From assembly GCF_024721265.1 (NCBI RefSeq), contig NZ_JAMXOC010000001.1, positions 1-64,000 on the forward strand: a DNA stretch of 64,000 bases. The letters run 5' to 3'. Every line of letters begins with the position of its first letter. Within the stretch, counting starts at the first letter, position 1. This stretch comes from Ohessyouella blattaphilus. Its GTDB lineage: Bacteria; Bacillota; Clostridia; Lachnospirales; Lachnospiraceae. The notes beneath the pieces were generated by a model that had not been told where the DNA came from, made no database searches, and saw only the letters and a program-made list of their open reading frames with translations. A program made the translations under genes and the position numbers. Below are positions 7,840-17,925 of the stretch, piece after piece.

Positions 7840-10107
7840 TTACAATAATTCTGCATCCAGAAATTGATACATCCTTTCAACCTCTTGTTTTATTTCATCC
7901 TTTCGTTCTAAAGAAATCGCCTTATCTACTATTTCACTAATACATAATTCGTGGTTCAATTCAGACACCACATAATATTGGTCAAACCCCAAATCAAATA
8001 GCATATTACTTGTTTTATTACTATAACTCAGCGGAATCACCTTGCATCCATAAATCAGTCCCAACACTATCGAATGAAAACGTGTACCCACTACATATTC
8101 CGAATCCGCAAACAAACTCAATATCTCTTCTATGTTTTTTTCATATGCATGACACTTTGTCGACTGACGTAATTCTTCATTTAAGCATGCCCATATTTTA
8201 TTAAGCATTACTGTATCTTGTTCAAAACTACAGAAAGAAACTAAAGAGATTGAGTACTTTTTTTCATTAAAGTATGCGATTATCCTTACGATAAAATTAA
8301 TATACTCCCTCTCAAAATCACATAATTCCTCTCGATGTTCCAAATTAATAACCGAAATAGTGACGTTTTTTTTCTTTTCGTTAATTGGAGCGGTCATACC
8401 AAACAAAACATCTGGACCACAAGTAACATTCCCGAGTGTCTGAAATAGCTCATATGAATATCTATCTCTAAAAGAAATACCACCATATTCTTTAAACAGC
8501 TCATTATAGCTTGCTAAATAGCTGTCATCTGTATACGGACCAAAATTTCCGCTTATTTGATATAATTTTTTACTATTAAGAATTAAGTTCCTATCATATT
8601 CAAAAAAAGCTTTCCATTCTGTCCCATGTTGAACGAATACAGACCCTCCAATATGAACCGTAAGATCGCTCCTTCTAGCTAATTCCATTTTAGCAGCATC
8701 AAACTCTCCCTCTTTTATTCCCTTTTTATTTTTTCTTTTGGTGCCAAAACTATCTGTTGAAATCACTTTACAATTATTTAAATTGCTAAAAGTTTCTCGA
8801 TAATACTTGGGAGCAAGCACCAAAAACTCTGTATTTCTATATCGATCACATAGTTCTCTAACAAATAAATCATCGCCTAAATTTGAAAATAAATATGCAT
8901 GTATAAGGACTTTCTTCTTCCTCGATAAAGCTCCATTTCTTTTATTCGATAAATCTTTTATCGCTCTTAGAGGTTTTGTAACGCGCCAACTTGTTGATCT
9001 CTTCATACTAACAATTACCTTTTGTTGTTCCGTCACCATATCCTGCAAGCTATCTTTATGAGCCATTAATGAGCTTTTTTCCTCTTTGTATCGTTCAATT
9101 TCCTTTATTGTCTCTATAGAATAGTATTGCTTCTTAGCATTATCCGCATAGTAATCGAATAGCGAATAACTATATTGATTGCTCAACACCTCTACATTCT
9201 CATCACACTGATATAGGCGCTCTAGAGCATCCATCCCCAATACGGGATTTACTTCTGTACATTCAATTGCTCTCCTCAAAAGTAACGCTTTTTCACACTC
9301 TAACTCGTTTTCTAGTTCAGAACTCGGATTAATAAACAAACCACCAAATGCCGAAACAAAGCGCTGACTATCAATATCATCAAAAAAATGTTTGCGAATA
9401 TTCATGTGTTCGTTCATAAATCTAATCGAATTACGTTCTGAAACACTACTGTTTTGCTCTTCCGTCCTTCTGTATAATGTAAGTGCTTCCTCAACGAAAT
9501 AGAACTCTGTTTGCTTTGCCAAACGCACAAAGAAGTCCATGTCATGAGCTTGAATATAGGTCAGGTTGAAATATCCAACCACTTCATGCAACGCTCGTTC
9601 ATATACCATTGAGCTTTGAATCAAGCTATTCCCAAAGAAAAAGAAAAAACGTAACCAAGCCTCCCCATTTTCTTGTCTACTATTATATAACTCTAATAAC
9701 TCTTGACAATCACAACGTATATCACTGTTTTCGTCAATTATTTCAAGTTTTGTAAAACACACCTTGGCATCCACGTGGCTTTCTAATACATTAAGCTGTT
9801 TAGATAACTTATCCATTTTCCATACATCATCGCTATCCAGACGCGCTATATATTTTCCCTTTGCTGCTTTAAGTCCTGTATTTGTCGCCACACAAATATG
9901 ACTATTTTTCTTCAAAAAAATAGGTTTAATCCGATTGTCTTTAAAACTCTTTATAATGTCCCTTGAACTATCTGTAGAGCCATCGTCTACAACAATCAAT
10001 TCCCAGTTATGATATGTCTGAGATACAACACTTGCAATTGCTTGGCGTAAATATCTTTCCTTATTGTAATTAACCATTACAATGCTCACTAATGCTTCCT
10101 CTTTCAC
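7840..10107 (-). CDS. fusion of family-2 glycosyltransferase and polysaccharide pyruvyl transferase
   Basis: The protein is about 755 residues. The N-terminal ~250 residues are a GT-A family-2 transferase (SIVMVNYNKE, VVDDGSTDSS, ARLDSDD). A linker with coiled-coil-like character (~320-365) follows. The C-terminal ~370 residues resemble polysaccharide pyruvyl transferases of the CsaB/WcaK type (NLGDDLFVRELCDRY, VHIGGSVF, GPDVLFGM, and the GTRFHSIVLGL segment). The expected combined action is adding a sugar and a pyruvyl ketal to a surface glycan. GTG at 10107 is preferred because GGGGGA lies six bases before it; the frame is open up to a GTG at 10137. It sits directly upstream of the SLH genes, whose anchor domains in other Firmicutes bind pyruvylated polymers. 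Substrates are not shown. Confidence 0.8.
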   Translation of the reverse strand: MKEEALVSIVMVNYNKERYLRQAIASVVSQTYHNWELIVVDDGSTDSSRDIIKSFKDNRIKPIFLKKNSHICVATNTGLKAAKGKYIARLDSDDVWKMDKLSKQLNVLESHVDAKVCFTKLEIIDENSDIRCDCQELLELYNSRQENGEAWLRFFFFFGNSLIQSSMVYERALHEVVGYFNLTYIQAHDMDFFVRLAKQTEFYFVEEALTLYRRTEEQNSSVSERNSIRFMNEHMNIRKHFFDDIDSQRFVSAFGGLFINPSSELENELECEKALLLRRAIECTEVNPVLGMDALERLYQCDENVEVLSNQYSYSLFDYYADNAKKQYYSIETIKEIERYKEEKSSLMAHKDSLQDMVTEQQKVIVSMKRSTSWRVTKPLRAIKDLSNKRNGALSRKKKVLIHAYLFSNLGDDLFVRELCDRYRNTEFLVLAPKYYRETFSNLNNCKVISTDSFGTKRKNKKGIKEGEFDAAKMELARRSDLTVHIGGSVFVQHGTEWKAFFEYDRNLILNSKKLYQISGNFGPYTDDSYLASYNELFKEYGGISFRDRYSYELFQTLGNVTCGPDVLFGMTAPINEKKKNVTISVINLEHREELCDFEREYINFIVRIIAYFNEKKYSISLVSFCSFEQDTVMLNKIWACLNEELRQSTKCHAYEKNIEEILSLFADSEYVVGTRFHSIVLGLIYGCKVIPLSYSNKTSNMLFDLGFDQYYVVSELNHELCISEIVDKAISLERKDEIKQEVERMYQFLDAELL

Positions 10108-10160
10108 GTCGCGTCCCCCATCATTAGAAATCTTCACACAATATTACGCACTCTTTTTTA

Positions 10161-11192
10161 CTATTCAGTCGCCCCAGTATCTTCCACCGGTTCCTGATAC
10201 ATCTTTACACTTACTTTATCAAGGCTAACTTTTTTCCAGTTGCCTTTATTTACTTTCACATCTGCTTCTTTAAGCCATTTCTCTACCGTTTCGGTATAAT
10301 GATCGTTCTGACGCTCGGTCACAATCTGCTCTTTCTTGGCATCTGTGGCTTCTCGGTCCAAGTAGGTATTCACCTTCGCTACATAGCAGCCATTATCAGT
10401 CTCAATTACACCAGAGGTCGCTCCTTCTGCTAACTGATCCACCGCTTCTAAGAACTGGGCTGTAAGGGAGGTGCTATCCTTATCAAACGTTGTAGACACC
10501 GGCTCTTGTCCCTGTTCTGTAGCATACGCCTTAAAGTCAGGAGCACTTGCTACACCATTGGCAAAATCCTCTGCACTTTTCTTGATTTCTGCTTTCTTTG
10601 CTTCGTCAGTTACATCTACCTGAGTGCCGCTTTCATCTTGCTCTTTATAGAGAAAAGAGACATAGTCCATTTGCTTCTGGGCTGCTTCCTCATCTGAGAC
10701 TTCGGTACTAACTTCTGCGCCGATGGCATCCTTCATCTTCTTCTGAATCGTCATCAGCTTTAAGACTTCCTCTACGTTTTCTTTCGTTCCTGAGACTGTC
10801 TCGATGGTTTTCTTATCATTGTTCTCTACGAAAGCTTTCGCTGTCTTTGTAATCGCTGCTTCCTCTTCTTCTGTAACCTCTACTTTATAATCTTTCATGT
10901 GATCTTGAAGAATCGCCATCTCTTCTAACTGCTCAAGAGCCGTCTCTTTCACTGATTCTTCGTAGGTCTTGCCTTCGGCCGCTTCATTGCCCCAGAAATC
11001 CTCTCCTAGGTAAGCGCTATAGTAGGTTTCGTATTCCGCTTGGTTAAAGCGAGTGTAGAAATTAGCCACTCCAGCTGTAACCGTATGGGAATCTACCGTC
11101 ACAATCGTATCATCGTCCTTCAGGCTCCCACAGCCTGTAAGCAGCGTTGTAGTCATTAAAAGTGCTAATATTCCGGAAATTGTTCTCTTCAT
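10161..11192 (-). CDS. PrsA/SurA-like foldase lipoprotein
   Basis: This 343-residue lipoprotein has a lipobox TTLLTGC with the acylated Cys at residue 21. An N-terminal SurA-like helical region (IVTVDSHTVTAGVANFY) and a degenerate parvulin-type section around residues 170-275 (GVIETDNGCYVAKV) suggest an extracytoplasmic chaperone for exported proteins. The lack of a clean PPIC motif means isomerase activity is doubtful. It follows mfd by ~50 bases, an arrangement usual in clostridia. Start follows AGGAGGG. The family call is moderate because these proteins diverge quickly. Confidence 0.7.
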   Translation of the reverse strand: MKRTISGILALLMTTTLLTGCGSLKDDDTIVTVDSHTVTAGVANFYTRFNQAEYETYYSAYLGEDFWGNEAAEGKTYEESVKETALEQLEEMAILQDHMKDYKVEVTEEEEAAITKTAKAFVENNDKKTIETVSGTKENVEEVLKLMTIQKKMKDAIGAEVSTEVSDEEAAQKQMDYVSFLYKEQDESGTQVDVTDEAKKAEIKKSAEDFANGVASAPDFKAYATEQGQEPVSTTFDKDSTSLTAQFLEAVDQLAEGATSGVIETDNGCYVAKVNTYLDREATDAKKEQIVTERQNDHYTETVEKWLKEADVKVNKGNWKKVSLDKVSVKMYQEPVEDTGATE

Positions 11193-11241
11193 AATTATTT
11201 ACCCTCCTGGTCATCATAACTCATAATATTATAGCCTTTTT

Positions 11242-14200
11242 TCACCCTTCAAGCAATCCTTTTATTCCTGTCACCATCTCCTCGGCAACTATCAGTGGAT
11301 CTGGCTTTTTATCCTGCCGGTTTCCGCCTTTGCTCTGGTAGTAAAAAGCCGGTGGTGAATCCGCCCTAAAGATAACCTTTCCGTGATAATTTTTCACAAA
11401 ATCCGCAATCCTATTTATATCCACCGGCGCATCGCTTTTCATAGTGAACTTAAGTTCATCTTGCTTTTGCTCAATGCTAGTAATATATGCCTCATGAGCT
11501 CTGGCTTTTAGCATCGCTACTGCAATCAGCACTTCCACCTTCTTCGGCAAATCACCAAAGCGATCGATCAGTTCATCGGTAATATCGTCCTTGTCCTTCT
11601 CGTTCTCGATGGTAGCTATACGCTTATACATATCTAGCTTCTGGTTGCCACTCTTTATATACGTATCTGGGATAAATGCATCCACGCTAATATCCACCGT
11701 TGTGGTGAAGTCGGGGGCACTGCTTTCCCCCTTCAAGTGGCGAACCGCTTCATTAAGCATCTTACAGTAGAGATCATACCCTACTGCTTCCATGTGGCCG
11801 TGCTGTGAGGCCCCTAGTAAGTTTCCGGCACCGCGAATCTCCAGATCTCGCATAGCGATTTTAAAACCACTACCTAAGTCGGTAAATTCTCTAATAGCCG
11901 AGAGGCGCTTTTCCGCTACTTCCTTTAAAAGCTTATTGCGACGATACAGAAGGAAGGCGTACGCCATTCGGTTAGAACGCCCCACCCGACCACGCAGCTG
12001 ATACAACTGAGAAAGCCCAAATTTGTCGGCATCGTGAATAATCATGGTGTTGACATTAGGAATATCTAGCCCCGTTTCGATAATAGTGGTAGACACTAAG
12101 ACGTCTATTTCACCATTGATAAAGTCCAGCATAATGCTTTCTAATTTATTCTCCCGCATCTGCCCGTGAGCATAGGCCACCGTTACATCTGGAATTAGCT
12201 TTTGTAGCTTGCCGGTCACTTGATCGATATCCTCTACCTTATTGTATACATAATAGACCTGACCACCTCTAGCCACTTCCCGCTCGATGGCTTCCCGTAC
12301 CATTTCATTATGATGCTCCATCACATAAGTCTGGATTGGCATTCGTTCATTTGGCGCTTCTTCTAAGACACTCATGTCCCGAATACCAATCAAGGACATA
12401 TGAAGAGTTCTAGGAATCGGTGTCGCTGACAGGGTAATTACCTCCACATTGGTCTTCAGTTCTTTGATTCGCTCTTTATGCTTTACGCCAAAGCGTTGCT
12501 CTTCATCCACAATCAAAAGACCCAGATCCTTGTACTTTACATCAGCACTAAGTAACCTGTGAGTACCGATAACAATATCTACCAAGCCTTTTTTCAAATC
12601 TGTCAGTGTTTGCTTCTGCTCTTTCGCCGAGCGAAAGCGACTAAGCAAATCCACTCGCACCGGATAATCCTTCATCCGCTGAGAAAAGGTCTTAAAGTGT
12701 TGCTGAGCCAAAATCGTAGTCGGCACTAGATACACCACCTGCTTATTCTCTTGAACCGCTTTAAAAGCCGCTCGTACGGCGATTTCCGTCTTGCCGTAAC
12801 CCACATCGCCACAAATTAAGCGGTCCATAATCTTATCGCTTTCCATATCACGCTTCACATCCTCAATAGCGTGAAGCTGATCTTCTGTCTCTTCAAAGGG
12901 AAAAAGCTCCTCGAATTCCTGTTGCCAAACGGTATCCTCGCCGTAACGAAAGCCCTTTTCTTCTTGCCTTTTTGCATACAGCTCTACCAGTTCTTTGGCG
13001 ATTTCTTGTACGGCTCCCCGAACCTTTTTCTTGGTGTTACCCCACTCTTTCGTTCCTAGGGTATTAAGCTTTGGCTTCTTGGCATCGGCACCAGCGTATT
13101 TCTGAATTAAGTCTAGCTGGGTGGCCGGAATATATAGATTACCGCCTTTTGCATAAGCGATTTTCATAAAGTCTTTGGCATTCTTATCAACCTGGATTTT
13201 TTCAATCCCTTGGTATATCCCCAGACCGTGGTTTTCATGAACCACATAATCGCCTACCTGGAGCTCTTGGAAATTGCTAATCTTGCGCCCTTCATAGGTC
13301 TTTCGTTTCTTCTTTTTTCGTACCTTACCAAAGATGTCGCTTTCGGCAATCACAACAAACTTAAGCATGGGATATTCATATCCTGTCTCTACGTAGCCCC
13401 GACTCGTCATAATTTCGCCAGCGGCAATTTCCTGGCCTAAATCTTCACTATAAAAGCTATGGAGGCTATAATCCCGCAAATCTTCGGCCAACCGTTTTGC
13501 TCGGCTTCTAGATGCCGACAGTAACAAGACCTGATACCCCTCTCGCTTAAGTCTTTTCAGATCCTTTGTCAGTAGCTCAAAGCTACGATTATAAGGATTC
13601 ACATTTTGACCGTGGACACTGGCACTGCCTACCACTTTAAAACCTCGTTTTTTCGTATCCAAGGTGTAAAAGCCTACGCAGTGATAGCCATTTAGCTTCT
13701 TTATTACCTGAGAAGTAGTAAAAATTAGGCTTTCGCTTTCGGCCACATCGACCCCTTCTAAGACTCGCCGGGACTGGGCTTCTAAAAACTCTTGCTCTAA
13801 ACCCTCGCCCTTTTCCACAATTCGCAAGGGTTCATCCAAAAAAATGGCCGTCTCTTCCGGCGCAAAATAATCTAGAAAACTCTGATTACGTCGCTCTTCG
13901 TAATAATCCGAGGCCGGAAAGACCGTAACTTCACCAATATTCTCTAGCGAACGTTGGGTCTCCACCTGAAAGGTTCGCATCGAGTCTATCTCATCACCCC
14001 ACAGTTCGATTCTTACCGGTTCCTCTGCCGTAATCGGGTAGATATCGATAATACCACCACGTAGAGCAAATTGTCCTAACCCTTCGATTTGCTCTACTCG
14101 TTCATAGCCAGCAGCCACCAAATCCTTAGTTAGTTTTTCTAAATCTAAGCTATCGTTTTCCTTAATCCGAATAATTCTACTCTCGATAAAGCTTTTCGAC

Positions 14201-14580
14201 ACCAAGGTGTCCATTAGAGCTTCGATAGAGGTAACGATGGTAACCTCACTTCCTCCATAAATCGCCTCTAGCACTTCCGAACGCGCCTTTAAGATATCCT
14301 TACTTCGCAAATCCGCCTGAAAGAACAGCAAATCTTTGGCGGGATAGTAGTACGTTCTCTCGTCTAAGGCCGAATATTCATCAAAACAAACTTTTGCTCG
14401 CAGCTCACTAGAACAAGCGATGATTTTGTATTTAAAACCATCGCTAAGGGCGTACATCATATGGGTCTTTTGGGAGGATACAAGACCTGAGAGTTGAAAC
14501 AGCCCCTTCTCCTTACCCAGACATGATTTCGCCTCTTGAAAAGCGTCTAACTCTTTAAGAGGAGCAACTATCGCTTTCAT
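11242..14580 (-). CDS. mfd: transcription-repair coupling factor Mfd
   Basis: This 1112-residue ATP-dependent DNA translocase removes stalled RNA polymerase and recruits UvrA to template-strand damage. The N-terminal UvrB-like part contains [10 protein letters not shown]. The RNAP-interaction domain follows ([19 protein letters not shown]). The RecG-like translocase has Walker [17 protein letters not shown] box [11 protein letters not shown], motif [17 protein letters not shown] and the QLRGRVGRS motif VI. A TRCF C-terminal domain lies after ~970. Length is normal for the family. The stop of pth and the start of mfd are directly adjacent (14581/14580), so translation is probably coupled. There are no unusual residues. 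Confidence 0.97.
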   Translation of the reverse strand: MKAIVAPLKELDAFQEAKSCLGKEKGLFQLSGLVSSQKTHMMYALSDGFKYKIIACSSELRAKVCFDEYSALDERTYYYPAKDLLFFQADLRSKDILKARSEVLEAIYGGSEVTIVTSIEALMDTLVSKSFIESRIIRIKENDSLDLEKLTKDLVAAGYERVEQIEGLGQFALRGGIIDIYPITAEEPVRIELWGDEIDSMRTFQVETQRSLENIGEVTVFPASDYYEERRNQSFLDYFAPEETAIFLDEPLRIVEKGEGLEQEFLEAQSRRVLEGVDVAESESLIFTTSQVIKKLNGYHCVGFYTLDTKKRGFKVVGSASVHGQNVNPYNRSFELLTKDLKRLKREGYQVLLLSASRSRAKRLAEDLRDYSLHSFYSEDLGQEIAAGEIMTSRGYVETGYEYPMLKFVVIAESDIFGKVRKKKKRKTYEGRKISNFQELQVGDYVVHENHGLGIYQGIEKIQVDKNAKDFMKIAYAKGGNLYIPATQLDLIQKYAGADAKKPKLNTLGTKEWGNTKKKVRGAVQEIAKELVELYAKRQEEKGFRYGEDTVWQQEFEELFPFEETEDQLHAIEDVKRDMESDKIMDRLICGDVGYGKTEIAVRAAFKAVQENKQVVYLVPTTILAQQHFKTFSQRMKDYPVRVDLLSRFRSAKEQKQTLTDLKKGLVDIVIGTHRLLSADVKYKDLGLLIVDEEQRFGVKHKERIKELKTNVEVITLSATPIPRTLHMSLIGIRDMSVLEEAPNERMPIQTYVMEHHNEMVREAIEREVARGGQVYYVYNKVEDIDQVTGKLQKLIPDVTVAYAHGQMRENKLESIMLDFINGEIDVLVSTTIIETGLDIPNVNTMIIHDADKFGLSQLYQLRGRVGRSNRMAYAFLLYRRNKLLKEVAEKRLSAIREFTDLGSGFKIAMRDLEIRGAGNLLGASQHGHMEAVGYDLYCKMLNEAVRHLKGESSAPDFTTTVDISVDAFIPDTYIKSGNQKLDMYKRIATIENEKDKDDITDELIDRFGDLPKKVEVLIAVAMLKARAHEAYITSIEQKQDELKFTMKSDAPVDINRIADFVKNYHGKVIFRADSPPAFYYQSKGGNRQDKKPDPLIVAEEMVTGIKGLLEG

Positions 14581-15168
14581 CTATTCCTCTGCTTTCTCGT
14601 GAACCTTGCGGTTATATCTGTTCATCGCAGCTTCAATCTCGCCACTTAGTATCTTTTCGATGGCCTCGCAGGCCTCTTCGTAGCCTTCTGTCATTTTCTC
14701 TTGTTCCGCTTTTGTAAAATGCCCCAGCACATAATCTGCCAAATCATACTTTTTGGGTTTTTCTCCCACTCCCACCTTGATTCTCGGGAAAACCTCTGTC
14801 TTTAAGTGAGAAATAATGCTTTTAATCCCATTATGCCCCCCAGCACTGCCCTTTTTCCTGATTCGCAGTTGACCTACCGGCAGACTCACATCATCATAGA
14901 CGACAATCAGCTCACTAGCCGGATCTATCTTGTAGTAGTCTACTAAACCAATCAAACTCTCTCCGCTTAAATTCATATAGGTTTGCGGTTTCGCCAGAAT
15001 CACCTTCTGGCCAGCAATCATCCCTTTACCAATAAAAGCCCGCTTACTGCGGTGCTCCACATCGATATTATACTTAGCCGCTAATGTGTCAATTACGGCA
15101 AAGCCAACGTTATGCCTGGTGCCTACGTATTCTTTTGTAGGATTTCCCAAACCCGCAATAATATACAT
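14581..15168 (-). CDS. pth: peptidyl-tRNA hydrolase
   Basis: The 195-residue cytosolic enzyme cleaves peptidyl-tRNA released by stalled ribosomes and so recycles tRNA. The family signatures are plain: GLGNPTKEYVGTRHNVGF with the catalytic His, KPQTYMNLSG, VYDDVSLPVG, and SAGGHNGIKSI. Length fits bacterial Pth. A GAGGAGAAG site precedes the ATG. It abuts mfd and lies just 27 bases after a strong hairpin, so its transcription depends on read-through of that hairpin or on an unrecognised promoter. Confidence 0.97.
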   Translation of the reverse strand: MYIIAGLGNPTKEYVGTRHNVGFAVIDTLAAKYNIDVEHRSKRAFIGKGMIAGQKVILAKPQTYMNLSGESLIGLVDYYKIDPASELIVVYDDVSLPVGQLRIRKKGSAGGHNGIKSIISHLKTEVFPRIKVGVGEKPKKYDLADYVLGHFTKAEQEKMTEGYEEACEAIEKILSGEIEAAMNRYNRKVHEKAEE

Positions 15169-15194
15169 TCTATCTTCTCCTCTATCTTTCAGGT

Positions 15195-15225
15195 AAAAAG
15201 GAAGTCCTGGTGGACTTCCTTTTTT
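15195..15225 (-). terminator. strong intrinsic terminator or attenuator ahead of pth
   Basis: Thirteen-pair stem (AAAAAGGAAGTCC / GGACTTCCTTTTT) with a four-base loop, flanked by A and T runs, so it can act in either direction. It lies after the 87-residue gene and immediately before pth. Confidence 0.8.
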
Positions 15226-15242
15226 AAAAGCATCTTAACTAC

Positions 15243-15506
15243 TTATCCTTGCACAATCAAATACTGACCACCGGGAATCGGAAATACTTCCGAAGCCTCC
15301 TCTAACTCGTCTAGACTCATCTGGGCCGTATCGATACCTTCTTCTTCAAAATACTCTCTTACTTCTTCGATACTATCAACCACAATAGCCATACAATCCT
15401 CGAGAAACGCTTCCGCTTCTGCATAGTTTTTCGCCACCGGCTCATCAAATAACTGCTCTTGATTCTCTAAAAAGACATCCAAAATCTCTTCACTATATTC
15501 ATACAT
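15243..15506 (-). CDS. small acidic protein of unknown function
   Basis: This 87-residue, strongly acidic cytosolic protein (EYSEEILDVFLENQEQLF..., ending GGQYLIVQG) is mostly predicted helix by eye. There is no signal peptide, membrane segment or cysteine cluster. A good AGGGAGG site precedes the ATG and it begins 18 bases after the HAD phosphatase gene, so the two are probably co-transcribed and end at the hairpin at 15195-15225. I do not recognise the family. The acidic, helical character would suit a small partner or regulatory protein, but nothing shows that. Confidence 0.75.
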   Translation of the reverse strand: MYEYSEEILDVFLENQEQLFDEPVAKNYAEAEAFLEDCMAIVVDSIEEVREYFEEEGIDTAQMSLDELEEASEVFPIPGGQYLIVQG

Positions 15507-15524
15507 GTTCCCGCCTCCCTTGTA

Positions 15525-16175
15525 TCACTTTAAATACTCAAGTAACTCTTCCGGACTATGAAAGAGTAGTTTCCCGCCAGCCTCTATCAGTTCCGTCTCA
15601 CTTCGAAAGCCCCAAGTTACTAATAACGTTGCAACATCTGCATTCGTTCCTGTAAGTAGATCTACATCAGAATCACCGATATAGGAGCAATTCTCTCTAG
15701 CCACCTCTAATTCCTCAAGAATCTGCCAAACACCCGCTGGATCCGGCTTTCTCGGCACCTCGTCCCGCTGTCCATAGACCCTCTCAAACAATCCATCAGG
15801 AAATAAAGTCCACATTACTTTCATGGCTTGCTCGTGAGGTTTGTTAGACAGCACGCCTAACTTGTAACCTCGCTTTTTCAGCTCTTTTGCCATCTCCGTA
15901 ATACCTGTGTAGGCTCGCACACGATACGTACAGTGACTAGCAAATATTTCTTTGTAAATCCCTAACGCCTCTGGTAAATACTGGGAAACACTGCCACCGC
16001 CCGCTGTGACCGCTCGTTCTATCAGCACCTTTGCACCTTCACCTACAAACGAGCGACACTGCTCATCAGAGATAGGATTCAGCCCTAATTTCTCCAAGGT
16101 TAGCCCCACAGAATAAGTCAGCGACTCCATCGTGTCCGCTAAAGTTCCATCTAAGTCAAATATACACGCCTTCAT
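15525..16175 (-). CDS. HAD-family phosphatase (phosphoglycolate phosphatase-like)
   Basis: This 216-residue cytosolic hydrolase has the full set of HAD motifs: nucleophile Asp pair in FDLDGTLADT (motif I), LSNKP (motif II), Lys in RKPDP (motif III), and IGDSDVDL (motif IV). A helical cap lies between motifs I and II (~residues 15-85), as in Gph, PgmB and PpaX. These enzymes remove phosphate from small metabolites such as 2-phosphoglycolate or pyrophosphate; the true substrate cannot be told from the motifs. Start is set by GGAGGATATGTC before ATG. It is co-oriented with the small acidic protein gene downstream. Confidence 0.88.
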   Translation of the reverse strand: MKACIFDLDGTLADTMESLTYSVGLTLEKLGLNPISDEQCRSFVGEGAKVLIERAVTAGGGSVSQYLPEALGIYKEIFASHCTYRVRAYTGITEMAKELKKRGYKLGVLSNKPHEQAMKVMWTLFPDGLFERVYGQRDEVPRKPDPAGVWQILEELEVARENCSYIGDSDVDLLTGTNADVATLLVTWGFRSETELIEAGGKLLFHSPEELLEYLK

Positions 16176-16244
16176 GACATATCCTCCACTAAATTAATCA
16201 TATTATGAACGGCGCAAAAAAACAAGGACAATCTTACCCAGACG

Positions 16245-17852
16245 CTAACGCTCCCATTTATCCGCCAGATTATCAATCTGATCTCGTAGCTTGGCTAGGT
16301 CCTTATTCGCTATCCCTTCATTCTGGTTCACTACCTCTAAGAGGCGCTTAGCGGCAGCTACCGCACGGTTAAACGCGCTTTGGTTACGCACCTTCTTCTC
16401 ATCCTTTTCAGACTCGTAGACCTTTCTCACTCCTAAAGTAACTACCTCGCCAGTAATTAGATCTAACGTGCCCCCAGAAAAAGGCGCAAAAGCCTCAATA
16501 CCAAGCGCCTCTCCCAGTAAAGCCGCAAAGGTGTCGGTTACCGTGTCTTCACCGTGTACCACCACTACCTTTTTCGGTTTTCTTTTAAAGCCAGCCAACC
16601 AATCCAACAATCCGTTTTGATCAGCATGTCCACTAACACCCTTCAGTGTCTCTATTCGCGCCTTAACCTCTACCACCTCACCGAAGAGCTTCACACTATC
16701 TACCCCTTCGATTAAGCGCCTGCCGAGGGTTCCTACAGCTTGATAGCCTACAAAGCAAATCGTCGACTCCGGACGCCAGAGATTGTGTTTGAGATGATGA
16801 CGAATGCGTCCCGCTTCACACATTCCCGAAGCCGAGATAATTACCTTACACTCTTTATTTACATTAATCAGTTTTGACTCATCACTGGTGGTCGTGGCCA
16901 CAAGCCCATCAAATAGTAAGGGATTAATCCCCTGCTCCACTAGACTGAGGGCCTCTTGATCAAAGCAAGACGCATAATTCTTATTAAAGATCTTGGTGGC
17001 ATTATTCGCTAAGGGACTATCCACATACACCTTAAAATTCGGGAACTCCGGCAAGAGGTTATGCTCCTTTATCTCCCGGATAAAATACAGCATCTCCTGG
17101 GTACGTCCCACCGCAAAAGAAGGAACGACTACATTCCCACCTTTTGAAAACGTCTCCCTCATCATCCGCGTGAACTCAGCCACGTAATCAGGCCTTGTAT
17201 CCCCGTGAATTCGGTCTCCATAAGTGGATTCAACGACAACGTAATCCGCCTCTTCCACATAATGAGGATCCTTTAAGATCGGCTGCTCTACATTGCCGAT
17301 ATCGCCTGAAAAGACGATACTTCTCGTCTGGCCTTCTTCGGTTGCAAAGACTTCAATGGCGGCCGATCCTAAAAGGTGACCAACATCAGTAAACCTTGCA
17401 CTTACTCCTTCTAATACGGCAACCTCTTGGTTATAGTCCACCGGATGCAAAAGACGAATCGCCTTTTCAGCATCCTCCATGGTATAAAGGGGCTCATATT
17501 CCTCCCGACCACTTCGTTTCGCCTTACGGTTGCGCCACCCTGCCTCAAACTCCTGAATATGAGCACTATCTCGGAGCATAATATCGCACAAATCAGCCGT
17601 GGCAAACGTACAGATAATGGGACCTGTGAACCCTTTTTGTACTAACAGCGGAAGCTTTCCCGAATGATCGATATGAGCGTGAGTAAGTAACACTACATCT
17701 ATTTCACTAGGATCCACCGGCAGTTCTTGGTTCTCATATAGGTTTGGACCTTGTTCCATTCCACAATCCACCATAATGTGCTTGCCTGCCACCTCCAAAA
17801 CGTGACAACTTCCTGTAACCTCATGAGCTGCCCCTATAACTGTTAATTTCAT
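16245..17852 (-). CDS. beta-CASP metallo-beta-lactamase-fold ribonuclease-like protein
   Basis: The 535-residue enzyme has the metal site THAHIDHSG (HxHxDH), a further metal ligand in DVGHLLGSA and GDIGN, the beta-CASP region (SASGMCEAGRIRHHLKH), and the C-terminal RMMBL-like GVSGHADQNGL. This architecture is that of the CPSF73/YSH1-like RNA-processing hydrolases found in many bacteria, distinct from RNase J. The protein carries an extra ~70-residue C-terminal helical tail. ATG at 17852 is chosen over the TTG two codons earlier because AAGGA sits eight bases before it. Endoribonuclease activity is inferred from the family, and the RNA targets are unknown. Confidence 0.85.
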   Translation of the reverse strand: MKLTVIGAAHEVTGSCHVLEVAGKHIMVDCGMEQGPNLYENQELPVDPSEIDVVLLTHAHIDHSGKLPLLVQKGFTGPIICTFATADLCDIMLRDSAHIQEFEAGWRNRKAKRSGREEYEPLYTMEDAEKAIRLLHPVDYNQEVAVLEGVSARFTDVGHLLGSAAIEVFATEEGQTRSIVFSGDIGNVEQPILKDPHYVEEADYVVVESTYGDRIHGDTRPDYVAEFTRMMRETFSKGGNVVVPSFAVGRTQEMLYFIREIKEHNLLPEFPNFKVYVDSPLANNATKIFNKNYASCFDQEALSLVEQGINPLLFDGLVATTTSDESKLINVNKECKVIISASGMCEAGRIRHHLKHNLWRPESTICFVGYQAVGTLGRRLIEGVDSVKLFGEVVEVKARIETLKGVSGHADQNGLLDWLAGFKRKPKKVVVVHGEDTVTDTFAALLGEALGIEAFAPFSGGTLDLITGEVVTLGVRKVYESEKDEKKVRNQSAFNRAVAAAKRLLEVVNQNEGIANKDLAKLRDQIDNLADKWER

Positions 17853-17890
17853 ATGCAATATCCTTTCTTAGTTGCTCTCCTAGTTGAAAA

Positions 17891-17914
17891 TGAGCTGCCT
17901 ATTAAGGCAGCTCA
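17891..17914 (-). terminator. terminator after ftsZ
   Basis: Ten-base perfect arms (TGAGCTGCCT / AGGCAGCTCA) with a four-base loop, followed on the minus strand by TTTTC, 12 bases after the ftsZ stop. It closes the division cluster. Confidence 0.85.
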
Positions 17915-17925
17915 AAGATTATCAA

